From assembly GCA_031283025.1 (NCBI GenBank), contig JAITCP010000183.1:1-5575 (forward strand): a stretch of 5,575 nucleotides of DNA. Reading direction: 5' to 3'. How positions within the stretch are numbered: position 1 is the first letter of the stretch; each line of letters starts with the position of its first letter. The position numbers and the translations under genes are program-made. The stretch comes from Spirochaetaceae bacterium (GTDB taxonomy: Bacteria; Spirochaetota; Spirochaetia; Treponematales; Breznakiellaceae). Under the pieces are notes generated by a model. It was not told the DNA's origin. It did no database searches and was given only the letters and a program-made list of their open reading frames with translations. Positions 1 through 5,515 of the stretch are shown in pieces.

Positions 1-470
1 TCATCCCCCCGTTCCCGCTGGCTGACCGCCTGACAGCAGGTGGAAATACGGCGGACTTCCGTGTTCATCGCCCAATCCAGGGTATGCATCATGGACAGAT
101 TCTTGCGGGAATCCATGCAGAATTTGGTATAACCGTGAATGTCCATCATGGAGATATAGAGGTTGGAAATTTGCAGGGTATCCTTCAGGTCTCCCGCTTC
201 AGGAAAGGTCTGATCGGGGATAACCAGCTCCTTCCAAAGCCGCCTATGGCCCAGAATGTCCATATCCGCAAAAAAGCCCCAGTTAAGCCGCTTGATAAGC
301 TCAAAGCAGCGCATGATCACCGGCTGAATCCGGGGATCCTTCATAATTGGCTCTATATAGGCTTTTAACGCGGAAAAAGCGTTAAATTTCCGGTTTATAA
401 TCTTTTCACCCAAAAAAGAAAAGAGCTCATGCTCTGAGGTGGTTTCGTTGTATTCGTTTAGTTCTTTCAC
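1..470 (-). CDS. Class III adenylate/guanylate cyclase-like protein, N-terminal part (runs off left edge)
   Basis: This frame is open from a GTG at 470 to the window edge and gives 156 residues. The start is chosen because AAGGAAAGG (487-479) lies 8 nt upstream and an in-frame stop (488-486) precludes a longer form. Residues 1-100 match no domain I recognise; they look soluble, with no signal peptide or membrane segment. From about residue 104 the sequence resembles the start of a class III nucleotidyl cyclase domain: ISMMDIHGYTKF, with Asp110 where the first metal-binding Asp sits, then RERGD at 152-156 followed by an incomplete Glu/Asp codon, placing the second Asp at 156. The 46-residue gap fits the usual spacing of the two metal Asp residues. 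Such proteins make cAMP or cGMP, but the rest of the catalytic domain is outside the window, so activity and substrate cannot be judged. Family call is inference; coding status is firm. Confidence 0.72.
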   Translation of the reverse strand, partial: MKELNEYNETTSEHELFSFLGEKIINRKFNAFSALKAYIEPIMKDPRIQPVIMRCFELIKRLNWGFFADMDILGHRRLWKELVIPDQTFPEAGDLKDTLQISNLYISMMDIHGYTKFCMDSRKNLSMMHTLDWAMNTEVRRISTCCQAVSQRERGD

Positions 471-568
471 AAGCTTAGCCTTTCCTTAAGTGTAGCACTT
501 TTTTCCGTTTTATCATAGTATAGGATTACGGAGCATTTTAATACATATCGTTGTATATTTAAAGTAGC
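471..568. promoter_or_regulatory. AT-rich divergent intergenic region
   Basis: This 98-bp spacer separates the leftward cyclase-like gene from the rightward TPR gene, so it should hold promoters for both. For the minus strand, TATACT (522-517) is a plausible -10 box, but the hexamer 17 bp upstream is a poor -35. For the plus strand, TATATT (554-559) could be a -10 box, again without a good -35; it would start transcription at about 566, leaving almost no leader before the TPR gene. No operator-like palindrome was seen. Confidence 0.35.
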
Positions 569-1096
569 ATGGAAACGGCAATGTCATTAAATAATTCAGG
601 GATAGCGCTAACAGAGGCCTGCCGGCCCGATGAGGCCATACCCCTGTTTCGCAGGGCTCTTGGGATGGAGCCGGAAAATCCGCTGCTTTGGTTCAATCTG
701 GGCATTGCTCAGCAGCACACCGGGGATTACGGGGAAGCCCTGGACAGTTTTCAACAGGCCTTAGGGCTCGACGACACCATGGAAGAAGCCTGGATTTCCA
801 TGGGGCTTATCCATTATGAACAAGAACAATTTGACCAGGCGGAGGAATGTTATCATTTTGCCCTGACGCAGAATGAAAATTCCCCCAAAAGCTGGAATAA
901 TCTGGGAGTGTTGTACTTTTCCCAAAAACAATACGATGAGGCCCGCCGCTGTTTTGAAGAAGCGGTCGCTCTGGCCCCCCTTTATGAAGAAGCTTTGTTT
1001 AACCTGCGGGACGTGTGCCGGGAATTGGAAGATTACCGGGCGGCGGCGGAATTTGAGCGGACTCTTTCGGGTTTTACCCGGCGCAGGCAGTTTTGA
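569..1096 (+). CDS. TPR-repeat protein (five tandem tetratricopeptide repeats)
   Basis: This 175-residue soluble protein is almost entirely tetratricopeptide repeats with an exact 34-residue period: residues 5-38, 39-72, 73-106, 107-140 and a shorter last one at 141-166. The TPR signature (W/L-x2-LG ... G/A-Y/F ... A ... F ... AL ... P) is visible, for example WFNLGIAQ and SWNNLGVLYFSQ. TPR arrays form a helical groove that binds partner proteins; no enzymatic domain, signal peptide or membrane segment is present, so it is probably a cytoplasmic adaptor whose partner cannot be inferred. ATG 569 has no clear Shine-Dalgarno sequence, whereas ATG 581 (MSLNNSG) has GGAAA 5 nt upstream and begins at the first repeat, so the true start may be 581. 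It is followed after 24 nt by the YmdB-like gene and probably shares its transcript. Confidence 0.88.
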   Translation: METAMSLNNSGIALTEACRPDEAIPLFRRALGMEPENPLLWFNLGIAQQHTGDYGEALDSFQQALGLDDTMEEAWISMGLIHYEQEQFDQAEECYHFALTQNENSPKSWNNLGVLYFSQKQYDEARRCFEEAVALAPLYEEALFNLRDVCRELEDYRAAAEFERTLSGFTRRRQF

Positions 1097-1120
1097 GCAG
1101 GCGGGGTTTGGAGTTGTAAA

Positions 1121-1999
1121 ATGAAGCTCCTCTATGTTGCCGAGCTGGTAGGCAAGGCTGGTCTTTATGCCCTAAAAAAAGCCCTCCCGGAACTGAATAG
1201 ACGGGAGCATATTGATTTTACTGTAGTCTGTGCCGGCGGCGCTACCGGAGGGAACGGTTTGGGCCGTAATCATGCAGGGTATATCCGCAAACTCGGCGCG
1301 GATGCAATTACCGCCGGGGATTGCTGTTTTTATAAAAAAGACCTGGTAGAAAACTGGGTGCCTGCCGTAGTGCGTCCGGTAAATCTTGGCAGGCCGTGTA
1401 TGGGGCAAAAGCCGGGGCATCCGCCATGAGAGCAAGTTCCCGGTTTTGGCTGGCGGGTGTTTAAGGCCCGCAGCAGCCCTGATGAGCCGGGAACTGCAGT
1501 GAAGGTTGCCGTTGCGGTTTTTTTGGGGGCGAATTTTACCCGCCTCCGGGCGGACAACCCCTTTAGAGAGCTAAAACCCCTGCTGGAAAAACTCCGGGCG
1601 GAAACCCCCTATGTGGTGGCGGACTTCCATGCCTGGGCAACCGGAGAAAAACGGCTCTTCTTCGCCGCCGCCGCAGGGCTTTGTACGGCGGTAATCGGCT
1701 CCCACAGCCGGGTACAAACCGCTGATGAAACAATTCTGGACGGTACGGCGGTAATCTGCGACGCGGGCAGAACCGGCAGTACCGAATCGGTGGGGGGAAC
1801 CGATACGGCTGTCCGGATTCAGGAATACCTGACGGGAATTCCCGACTGGACAAAAGACGCATGGGACAAATGCGAACTTCAGGGAGTGATCGTGGAGGCG
1901 GACGGGGAGGGTAGGGCGCTCTCCATAAAGCGGCTCCGCATACCGGTTCCGGCGGGGAACCAAAAAATGCCGGAACCTGATATTTCGGAAGAAGGATAA
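1121..1999 (+). pseudogene. ymdB: YmdB-family (TIGR00282-type) metallophosphoesterase-like gene with in-frame TGA and eroded metal site
   Basis: ATG 1121 follows a GGAG (1110-1113). The frame gives 102 codons, a TGA at 1427-1429, and continues in the same frame to TAA at 1997-1999 (292 codon positions before TAA, counting the TGA). Both halves align to one protein, the YmdB 2',3'-cyclic nucleotide phosphodiesterase family: LGADAIT, VVRPVN, then PGFGW, VADFHAWAT, HSRVQTAD and ILDGTAVICDAG. B. subtilis YmdB is about 264 residues; here roughly 20 extra residues lie near the TGA. By recalled B. subtilis numbering, metal ligands D8, E39, N40, N67 and H177 are replaced by E8, G39, G40, D67 and R197, while H150 and H175 survive as H170 and H195. 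The protein is therefore probably catalytically inactive or a pseudogene. The second half has no convincing restart site (GTG 1457 lacks a Shine-Dalgarno). Alternatives are sequencing error, readthrough or selenocysteine insertion. Confidence 0.8.
1432..1497 (+). other. Two-tier imperfect hairpin immediately after the in-frame TGA
   Basis: The outer arms are 1432-1443 and 1487-1497: AGTTCCCGG pairs perfectly with CCGGGAACT, and two further G-C pairs form past one bulged A. Nested within is a second stem, GCT(G)GCGGG at 1449-1457 with CCCGCAGC at 1467-1474: eight pairs, one bulged G and a 9-nt loop (TGTTTAAGG). The structure begins 2 nt after the TGA at 1427-1429 and lies in the stretch that is longer than in typical YmdB proteins. 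The pairing is read directly; function is unknown. Confidence 0.5.
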
Positions 2000-2000
2000 A

Positions 2001-2723
2001 GTGCAGCGTTCCTTTTCTTCCCCCGCCCTGGTACTTAGAGTCAGGCCCACCGGGGAATCCAACCGGGAGGCGGTTTTTCTCAGCGCGGGTGAAGGGATCA
2101 TCAGCGCCACCCTGTTCGGAGGGCCAAAAAGCCGGCTCCGTTCCCATGTCTCTCCCTTTATTTCCGGCCTCCTTTGGATATACCGGGATACTGCCAAGGA
2201 CTTCCGCAAAGTAAGCGATTTTGACGTACAGTCATGGAGGCCGGGACTGCGGGAACTCTACGAGCGCAGCAATACCGCCTCCCTTATCGCGGGAACGATC
2301 ATTTCCGGCAAAGGCGGCGGCGGCGCTTTTAGTGAAACCTTCACCCTTGCCAACGCGGCGTTGGATGCCCTGGAAACCGCCGATGAAAACTGCTGCGAGC
2401 GCATTCTTATTCATTTTATGTGGAACTGGACTATGCTTCTGGGAAACCGCGGCGATCTGCGGTATTGCGCCTCCTGTGCCTGCGAGCCTTCAATGGGGGA
2501 TGTACTGTGGTTTGTTCCTGAAGAAGGTTTTTTATGCAAAAACTGCATGATAAAGGAACACCCCGCGGAACTTGCCGGGGGCAGAGCCGGAGCGGTTTTG
2601 GGCGCAGGAGCGCGGCGCTGGCTTCTTGCCGTAGAGGACAAGCCCCCGGCGGAGCTTGCCCGCTATACCGTGGATGAGGCTTCTTTAGGGGAACTGAAAG
2701 GGCTTTTGCCGCTGTTCAACTGA
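2001..2723 (+). CDS. recO: DNA repair protein RecO
   Basis: This 240-residue protein matches the RecO family in length and layout. The start is GTG 2001, 1 nt after the upstream stop and 5 nt after the strong Shine-Dalgarno GGAAGAAGG (1987-1995). The N-terminal 75 or so residues are the OB-fold-like part (SPALVLRVRPTGESNREAVFLS, and GPKSRLRSHVSPF, where the basic residues suit DNA contact). The remainder is helical and contains a four-cysteine zinc site, CASC at 156-159 and CKNC at 179-182. RecO, with RecR and RecF, loads RecA onto SSB-coated single-stranded DNA and anneals complementary strands during gap and break repair in the cytoplasm. The near-zero spacing to the YmdB-like gene implies co-transcription and perhaps translational coupling, so a true stop in that gene could reduce recO expression by polarity. 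No terminator follows before the next promoter. Confidence 0.93.
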   Translation: MQRSFSSPALVLRVRPTGESNREAVFLSAGEGIISATLFGGPKSRLRSHVSPFISGLLWIYRDTAKDFRKVSDFDVQSWRPGLRELYERSNTASLIAGTIISGKGGGGAFSETFTLANAALDALETADENCCERILIHFMWNWTMLLGNRGDLRYCASCACEPSMGDVLWFVPEEGFLCKNCMIKEHPAELAGGRAGAVLGAGARRWLLAVEDKPPAELARYTVDEASLGELKGLLPLFN

Positions 2724-2738
2724 CCAGTCGCCGAAACC

Positions 2739-2767
2739 TTGACTATTTCTTAACATATTTGTATATT
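2739..2767 (+). promoter_or_regulatory. Strong sigma70-type promoter for the lipoprotein gene
   Basis: TTGACT (2739-2744) and TATATT (2762-2767) are separated by exactly 17 bp, each one mismatch from consensus. The element starts 15 nt after the recO stop, in a locally AT-rich stretch, and would initiate near 2774, giving a leader of about 60 nt before ATG 2834. It makes the lipoprotein an independent transcription unit. Confidence 0.78.
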
Positions 2768-2776
2768 TTTATAGAG

Positions 2777-2801
2777 TTTGTCCTTTCATATTGGGGACAG
2801 A
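2777..2801 (+). promoter_or_regulatory. Small hairpin in the lipoprotein mRNA leader
   Basis: TTTGTCC (2777-2783) can pair with GGACAGA (2795-2801), seven pairs including one G-U, around an 11-nt loop. It lies just after the predicted transcription start, so it may protect the mRNA 5' end. It is short enough to be chance, and no T-run follows that would make it an attenuator. Confidence 0.3.
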
Positions 2802-2833
2802 ATCAACATACGCAACAGTAAAAGGAGTTCTTT

Positions 2834-4945
2834 ATGAAAAACACTTTCAGAAAATTCGGAACGCAGGGCCTAAGTCTTTGCGTTATCACCATTGCGGCGC
2901 TATTCGTCTTTGCGCTGGCGGCCTGCAGCAACGGCACAACATCATCTTCCGGAGGGAACCCAGCCCTGACCGGCACGGTTACTATTTCCGGGTTTGTCAA
3001 GGTTGGCACTGCGGTATCTGTAACTACTACCGGACTAAATGCGGCCAGTGGATTCAGTTACCAATGGCAGTCCGCAGACTCGGAAAGTGGTAATTTTACC
3101 CCTATTCAAGACGCAACCAATAATACTTACACGCCGGTTGAAGGTGATGTGAACAAATTCATCAGGGTAGTTGTGAGCGCCGCAGGTTACACCGGATCGG
3201 TTACCAGTAATGCGCTTAAGGTCAACGAAGAAGGCGCAGAAGCGCCCGATATTGCCAGCATAACGATAAAACTGGAATCCGGCAGTACCGATTTCACAGT
3301 AAACACGGGCGGGAGTTTAACCTTCATTGCCACCGTCTATGATTCAGAAGGGGCGCCTGTTGACGATGAGTACCAGGGAGTAACCTGGAGTGTAAGCGGC
3401 AATGAGAAATCCGACACCACAATTTCCTCCACCGAAGGAGTTCTCACGGTTGCCGAAGACGAAACAGTTGAAACGCTCACCGTAACAGCCACATCAACAA
3501 CAGATGACGAGGTATTTGACTCGGTAGAAGTAACTGTGACTAATCTCCCTGCCTTGGATGGTTACGTTGACATTGTTAATGCCGATGGGGAGTATGTTTA
3601 TCTTGTCAAGGCTGGCGATACCGTAAAGGTAGAGGTAAATGCCAGTGAGGTAGATGCAGGCAGTACATTCAGTTATCAGTGGCAGTATGGCGATGATCCG
3701 TATGATGGTGATTTCACTGACATTGAAGGTAAAACCGATGAGAACTATACGGTTGGCGATGCCGTTAAGGGTAAATACATCAGGGTAGTCGTTACCTGCA
3801 CGGGTTACAGCGGCAGTATAGAAAGCGGGGCGGTTAAAGTCAGGGCAGGAACCCCCGTGGTTACAAGCGTAACAATTGACGGCAAAGATGAAAACGGCAA
3901 AATCACGGTGGGCAAAGGCACCAGCGGTTTTTTACAAGCCACTGTAAATGGAGAAAATCTGGAAGATTATCCGGACAAAGAGATAACTTGGAGTATGACC
4001 GGCAGCACTACTCCCGGTACTTCTCTTGATGAATATGGCTATTATGTTATTGCCGCAGGTGAAACCGCTACTGAGCTTCAAATAACAGCGACATCCGTAA
4101 CTGATACCTCTAAAAAAGACACGGTAACCGTAACCCTGACCGAACCTGCGGGGAAAATTATCAAGATCACCGGCCTTTCCGGACAGAGCGGCGAGGTGGG
4201 TGTAGAGATTAGGAGTAGTTTTGATCCTGATGCCGAGGATCTTGAGATGATTACGGCTTTTGGTACCATTGATGATGGGACGGTAACGTTTGCTCTTGAA
4301 TTTTATGACAGTACATTTGGTGAATGGGGCGGTATGGCGCCCTGGGAAGGTAGCGGCGAATATTATATTCAGCTTAAAGGGCTTAACTATGGCTTTGATA
4401 CCTATGTGTACACAAACGGCGCAGAACTTGAAACTACAGATTTTGACGACAATGCCAAATACGACATTCAAGACGATACCACAACCATTGACTTTAGCAA
4501 GTTCAAGCTTATTCCTCTTGGTCAGGGAGGCCATGTCATTACCGTTAGCGGCCTTTCCAGCTTTAACGGAGCGGTAGCGAAGGTGGAACTTTTAAAATTA
4601 GTTAAAGATGATGGAGGTGATTATAGTGATACTGTTACCGTCGGCCATGCGGTAATTTCAAGCGGTACGGCAGCGATTTCATTGGCGGAGCTTGTGTGGG
4701 GTATGCCGGGGTTAGACGGTTGGACGGCAGATGACGGTGAATATTACATCAAACTGTCTATTACTGATGCGGATGGCATTAAGGAATATGTGTACACGGA
4801 CGGCGAAACCCTGTCAGAACTTAGTATTTCAACTTGGGCAGATTTTTGGGAGGAAGCCCCCACGTTTGAATTTACCAGCACTACTTCTTCAGTTGCTTTT
4901 GACAAATTCCAACCAGGTGGTGAGGATGATATTAGCTGGTTTTGA
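2834..4945 (+). CDS. Large Ig-like-module surface lipoprotein (703 residues)
   Basis: AAAGGAG (2821-2827) lies 6 nt before ATG 2834. Residues 1-30 are a lipoprotein signal peptide with a basic N-region and hydrophobic core; the lipobox LAAC ends at Cys31, the predicted lipidation site, followed by a Ser/Gly/Thr-rich tether (32-45). The mature chain reads as six modules. A (46-131) and A' (242-337) are Ig-like units with FSYQWQ, FTxI, IRVVV and GYxGS. B (139-237) and B' (342-436) resemble bacterial Ig-like group 2 domains, with VTWSVSG / ITWSMTG and a closing TVT strand. C (441-560) and C' (567-692) share ITVSGLS-like openings, GEYYI and YVYT. It is probably exported and anchored in a membrane by lipid, likely facing the surface or periplasm, with an adhesion, scaffold or polysaccharide-binding role; no enzymatic motif is visible. 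Base composition is visibly less GC-rich than recO upstream. No function is assigned beyond architecture. Confidence 0.9.
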   Translation: MKNTFRKFGTQGLSLCVITIAALFVFALAACSNGTTSSSGGNPALTGTVTISGFVKVGTAVSVTTTGLNAASGFSYQWQSADSESGNFTPIQDATNNTYTPVEGDVNKFIRVVVSAAGYTGSVTSNALKVNEEGAEAPDIASITIKLESGSTDFTVNTGGSLTFIATVYDSEGAPVDDEYQGVTWSVSGNEKSDTTISSTEGVLTVAEDETVETLTVTATSTTDDEVFDSVEVTVTNLPALDGYVDIVNADGEYVYLVKAGDTVKVEVNASEVDAGSTFSYQWQYGDDPYDGDFTDIEGKTDENYTVGDAVKGKYIRVVVTCTGYSGSIESGAVKVRAGTPVVTSVTIDGKDENGKITVGKGTSGFLQATVNGENLEDYPDKEITWSMTGSTTPGTSLDEYGYYVIAAGETATELQITATSVTDTSKKDTVTVTLTEPAGKIIKITGLSGQSGEVGVEIRSSFDPDAEDLEMITAFGTIDDGTVTFALEFYDSTFGEWGGMAPWEGSGEYYIQLKGLNYGFDTYVYTNGAELETTDFDDNAKYDIQDDTTTIDFSKFKLIPLGQGGHVITVSGLSSFNGAVAKVELLKLVKDDGGDYSDTVTVGHAVISSGTAAISLAELVWGMPGLDGWTADDGEYYIKLSITDADGIKEYVYTDGETLSELSISTWADFWEEAPTFEFTSTTSSVAFDKFQPGGEDDISWF
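2969..4141 (+). repeat. Internal duplication of an A-B module pair in the lipoprotein gene
   Basis: The region encodes A (2969-3226), B (3248-3544), A' (3557-3844) and B' (3857-4141). Shared landmarks are FSYQWQ, the shared IRVVV core with the identical DNA word ATCAGGGTAGT at 3161 and 3778, GYTGS versus GYSGS, and ITATS versus VTATS near the end of each B unit. DNA identity is patchy, so the duplication is old and diverged. Confidence 0.75.
4154..4909 (+). repeat. Duplicated C-terminal module (C and C') in the lipoprotein gene
   Basis: C (4154-4513) and C' (4532-4909) each open with an I-x-x-S/T-GLS strand, contain GEYYI followed about 14-17 residues later by YVYT-N/D-G, and close with a short hydrophobic strand ending in FSKF or FDKF. 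I recognise the style from Treponema lipoproteins but cannot name a domain family. Confidence 0.65.
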
Positions 4946-4960
4946 TCCTGTTTTTCCTTA

Positions 4961-4987
4961 ACCGCTTCCCGGGCAACGGGGAGCGGT
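4961..4987 (+). other. GC-rich hairpin after the lipoprotein gene
   Basis: ACCGCTTCCCG (4961-4971) pairs with CGGGGAGCGGT (4977-4987), eleven pairs including one G-U, around the loop GGCAA. No T-run follows, so it is unlikely to terminate alone; it may block 3' exonuclease decay or assist the terminator just downstream. Confidence 0.5.
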
Positions 4988-5001
4988 AACCATGCCTTGT
5001 G

Positions 5002-5040
5002 AACAAACCTCGCCTCGTTTGGGGCGGGGTTTGTTTTTTT
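5002..5040 (+). terminator. Intrinsic terminator of the lipoprotein gene
   Basis: AACAAACCTCGCC (5002-5014) pairs with GGCGGGGTTTGTT (5023-5035), a 13-bp stem with one G-U and an 8-nt loop. A run of seven T's at 5034-5040 overlaps the end of the stem. It lies about 57 nt after the lipoprotein stop codon at 4943-4945. There is no matching T-run in the opposite direction. Confidence 0.9.
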
Positions 5041-5052
5041 GTTTCATAGTTA

Positions 5053-5144
5053 CCCCCAAGCCTGGGACGTACCCGCCCCCAAGCCTGGGACGTACCCGCC
5101 CCTAAGCCTGTAGCGGGTGCGCTACCAAGCCTGTTTTTTTCACA
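5053..5144. repeat. 23-bp-period direct repeat array, four units
   Basis: The word AAGCCTG recurs at 5058, 5081, 5104 and 5127, exactly 23 bp apart each time. Units 1 (5053-5075) and 2 (5076-5098) are identical over all 23 bp. Unit 3 (5099-5121) and unit 4 (5122-5144) keep only the AAGCCTG core and part of the flank. Across units 3 and 4, TAGCG-GGTG-CGCTA (5111-5124) forms a small hairpin, and a T7 run follows the last core. The period is close to two helical turns. There are no spacers, so it is not a CRISPR array. Confidence 0.8.
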
Positions 5145-5250
5145 TGGGAGTAGGGAGTGGGTGATGGAGGTTAGGTCTGTAAGCATAGTGTGTTGCTTTC
5201 ACGCATGGATCACAAACACCACCCCCCACCCCCCATTCCCCACCCCCCAT
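5144..5250. repeat. Imperfect G-rich/C-rich inverted repeat in the gene-free spacer
   Basis: The plus-strand segment 5144-5167, beginning ATGGGAG, aligns with the reverse complement of 5226-5250, beginning ATGGGGG, at about 19 of 25 positions with one gap. The arms are 58 bp apart. Within the 3' arm region the plus strand reads C6-A-C6-ATT-C4-A-C6 (5222-5248). No coding frame here has a credible start or composition. Together with the 23-bp array this fills the gene-free interval 5041-5275. Confidence 0.5.
5222..5248 (-). other. Potential G-quadruplex on the minus strand
   Basis: Read on the minus strand the segment is four G-runs of 6, 4, 6 and 6, separated by loops of 1-3 nt. This satisfies the standard G3+N1-7 quadruplex pattern, with an i-motif possible on the other strand. 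It lies 28 nt past the stop codon of the leftward Rpn-like gene, so it would be in that gene's 3' untranslated RNA. Confidence 0.55.
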
Positions 5251-5275
5251 TGTGAGAACTTCTTCGGAAAGAAAA

Positions 5276-5515
5276 TTATTTAAAACCGGTAATAGTTTGA
5301 GTATCAAGCCCGGTGATTTTTTGTACAAATTCAGGTGTAGCCCCCTGTGCAAGGGCATTACGTGCTACTTTTTCCATGCCTCTTGCCTCGCCTCTGGCTT
5401 CACCTCTTGCCTCGCCTCTGGCTTCACCTCTTGCCTCACCTCTGGCCTCACCTCTGGCTTCAGCCTTGGCGGCTAATCCGGTTTCTTCCATAAATCTTTC
5501 AAATATATCGTTCAT
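5276..5515 (-). CDS. Candidate intragenic RpnS-like small protein (79 residues) nested in frame in the Rpn-like gene
   Basis: ATG 5515-5513 lies 8 nt after AAGGAGG (5530-5524), the best Shine-Dalgarno sequence in the window, although the surrounding frame is open and coding (KEAARM). Translation from here gives MNDIFERFMEETGLAAKA, EARG x7 (residues 19-46) and a 33-residue tail from Met47 to Lys79. The EARG block is expected to form one long charged helix. In E. coli Rpn loci, C-terminal proteins are translated separately from internal starts, dimerise through a helix that can carry four-residue repeats, and block the toxic full-length nuclease. Position, size, repeat type and start signal all fit that model. 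It could instead be a coincidental Shine-Dalgarno formed by Lys-Glu codons, or the start of a free-standing small gene if a stop lies just outside the window. Confidence 0.6.
   Translation of the reverse strand: MNDIFERFMEETGLAAKAEARGEARGEARGEARGEARGEARGEARGMEKVARNALAQGATPEFVQKITGLDTQTITGFK

Noticed and set aside
84..368. 94-residue plus-strand open frame
   Set aside because: It lies antisense to the cyclase-like gene, which has a good start, a Shine-Dalgarno and a recognisable motif; the plus-strand product has no family features.
1379..1510. Frameshift as the cause of the break in the YmdB-like gene
   Set aside because: Both halves are in the same frame and the only interruption is the TGA; the other two frames contain stops and no family similarity.
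1457..1999. Second half of the YmdB-like gene as an independent CDS from GTG 1457
   Set aside because: There is no Shine-Dalgarno before this GTG, the similarity to the family extends upstream of it in the same frame (PGFGWRVF from about 1439), and the product would lack half of the domain.
1563..2209. Long minus-strand open frames (194 and 212 residues) across the YmdB-like and recO genes
   Set aside because: Their Arg/Pro-rich translations are typical antisense shadows of GC-rich coding DNA, while the plus-strand frames match known families.
3932..4534. 200-residue minus-strand open frame opposite the lipoprotein
   Set aside because: It shows no Shine-Dalgarno-supported start or recognisable motif, and overlaps a clear repeat-structured lipoprotein frame.
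5053..5144. CRISPR array
   Set aside because: The 23-bp units abut with no unique spacers, and no cas gene is in view.
5041..5275. tRNA or other structured RNA gene in the gene-free interval
   Set aside because: No cloverleaf, no TTC-type T-loop motif and no CCA-type end were found; the interval is explained by the repeat array and the G/C-skewed tract.
5140..5358. 72-residue minus-strand open frame through the G-rich tract
   Set aside because: Low-complexity Gly-rich translation without a start signal, overlapping the end of the Rpn-like gene in another frame.
5252..5476. 74-residue plus-strand open frame with Cys/Ser/Gly repeats
   Set aside because: It is the antisense reading of the EARG repeat tract, with no ribosome binding site.
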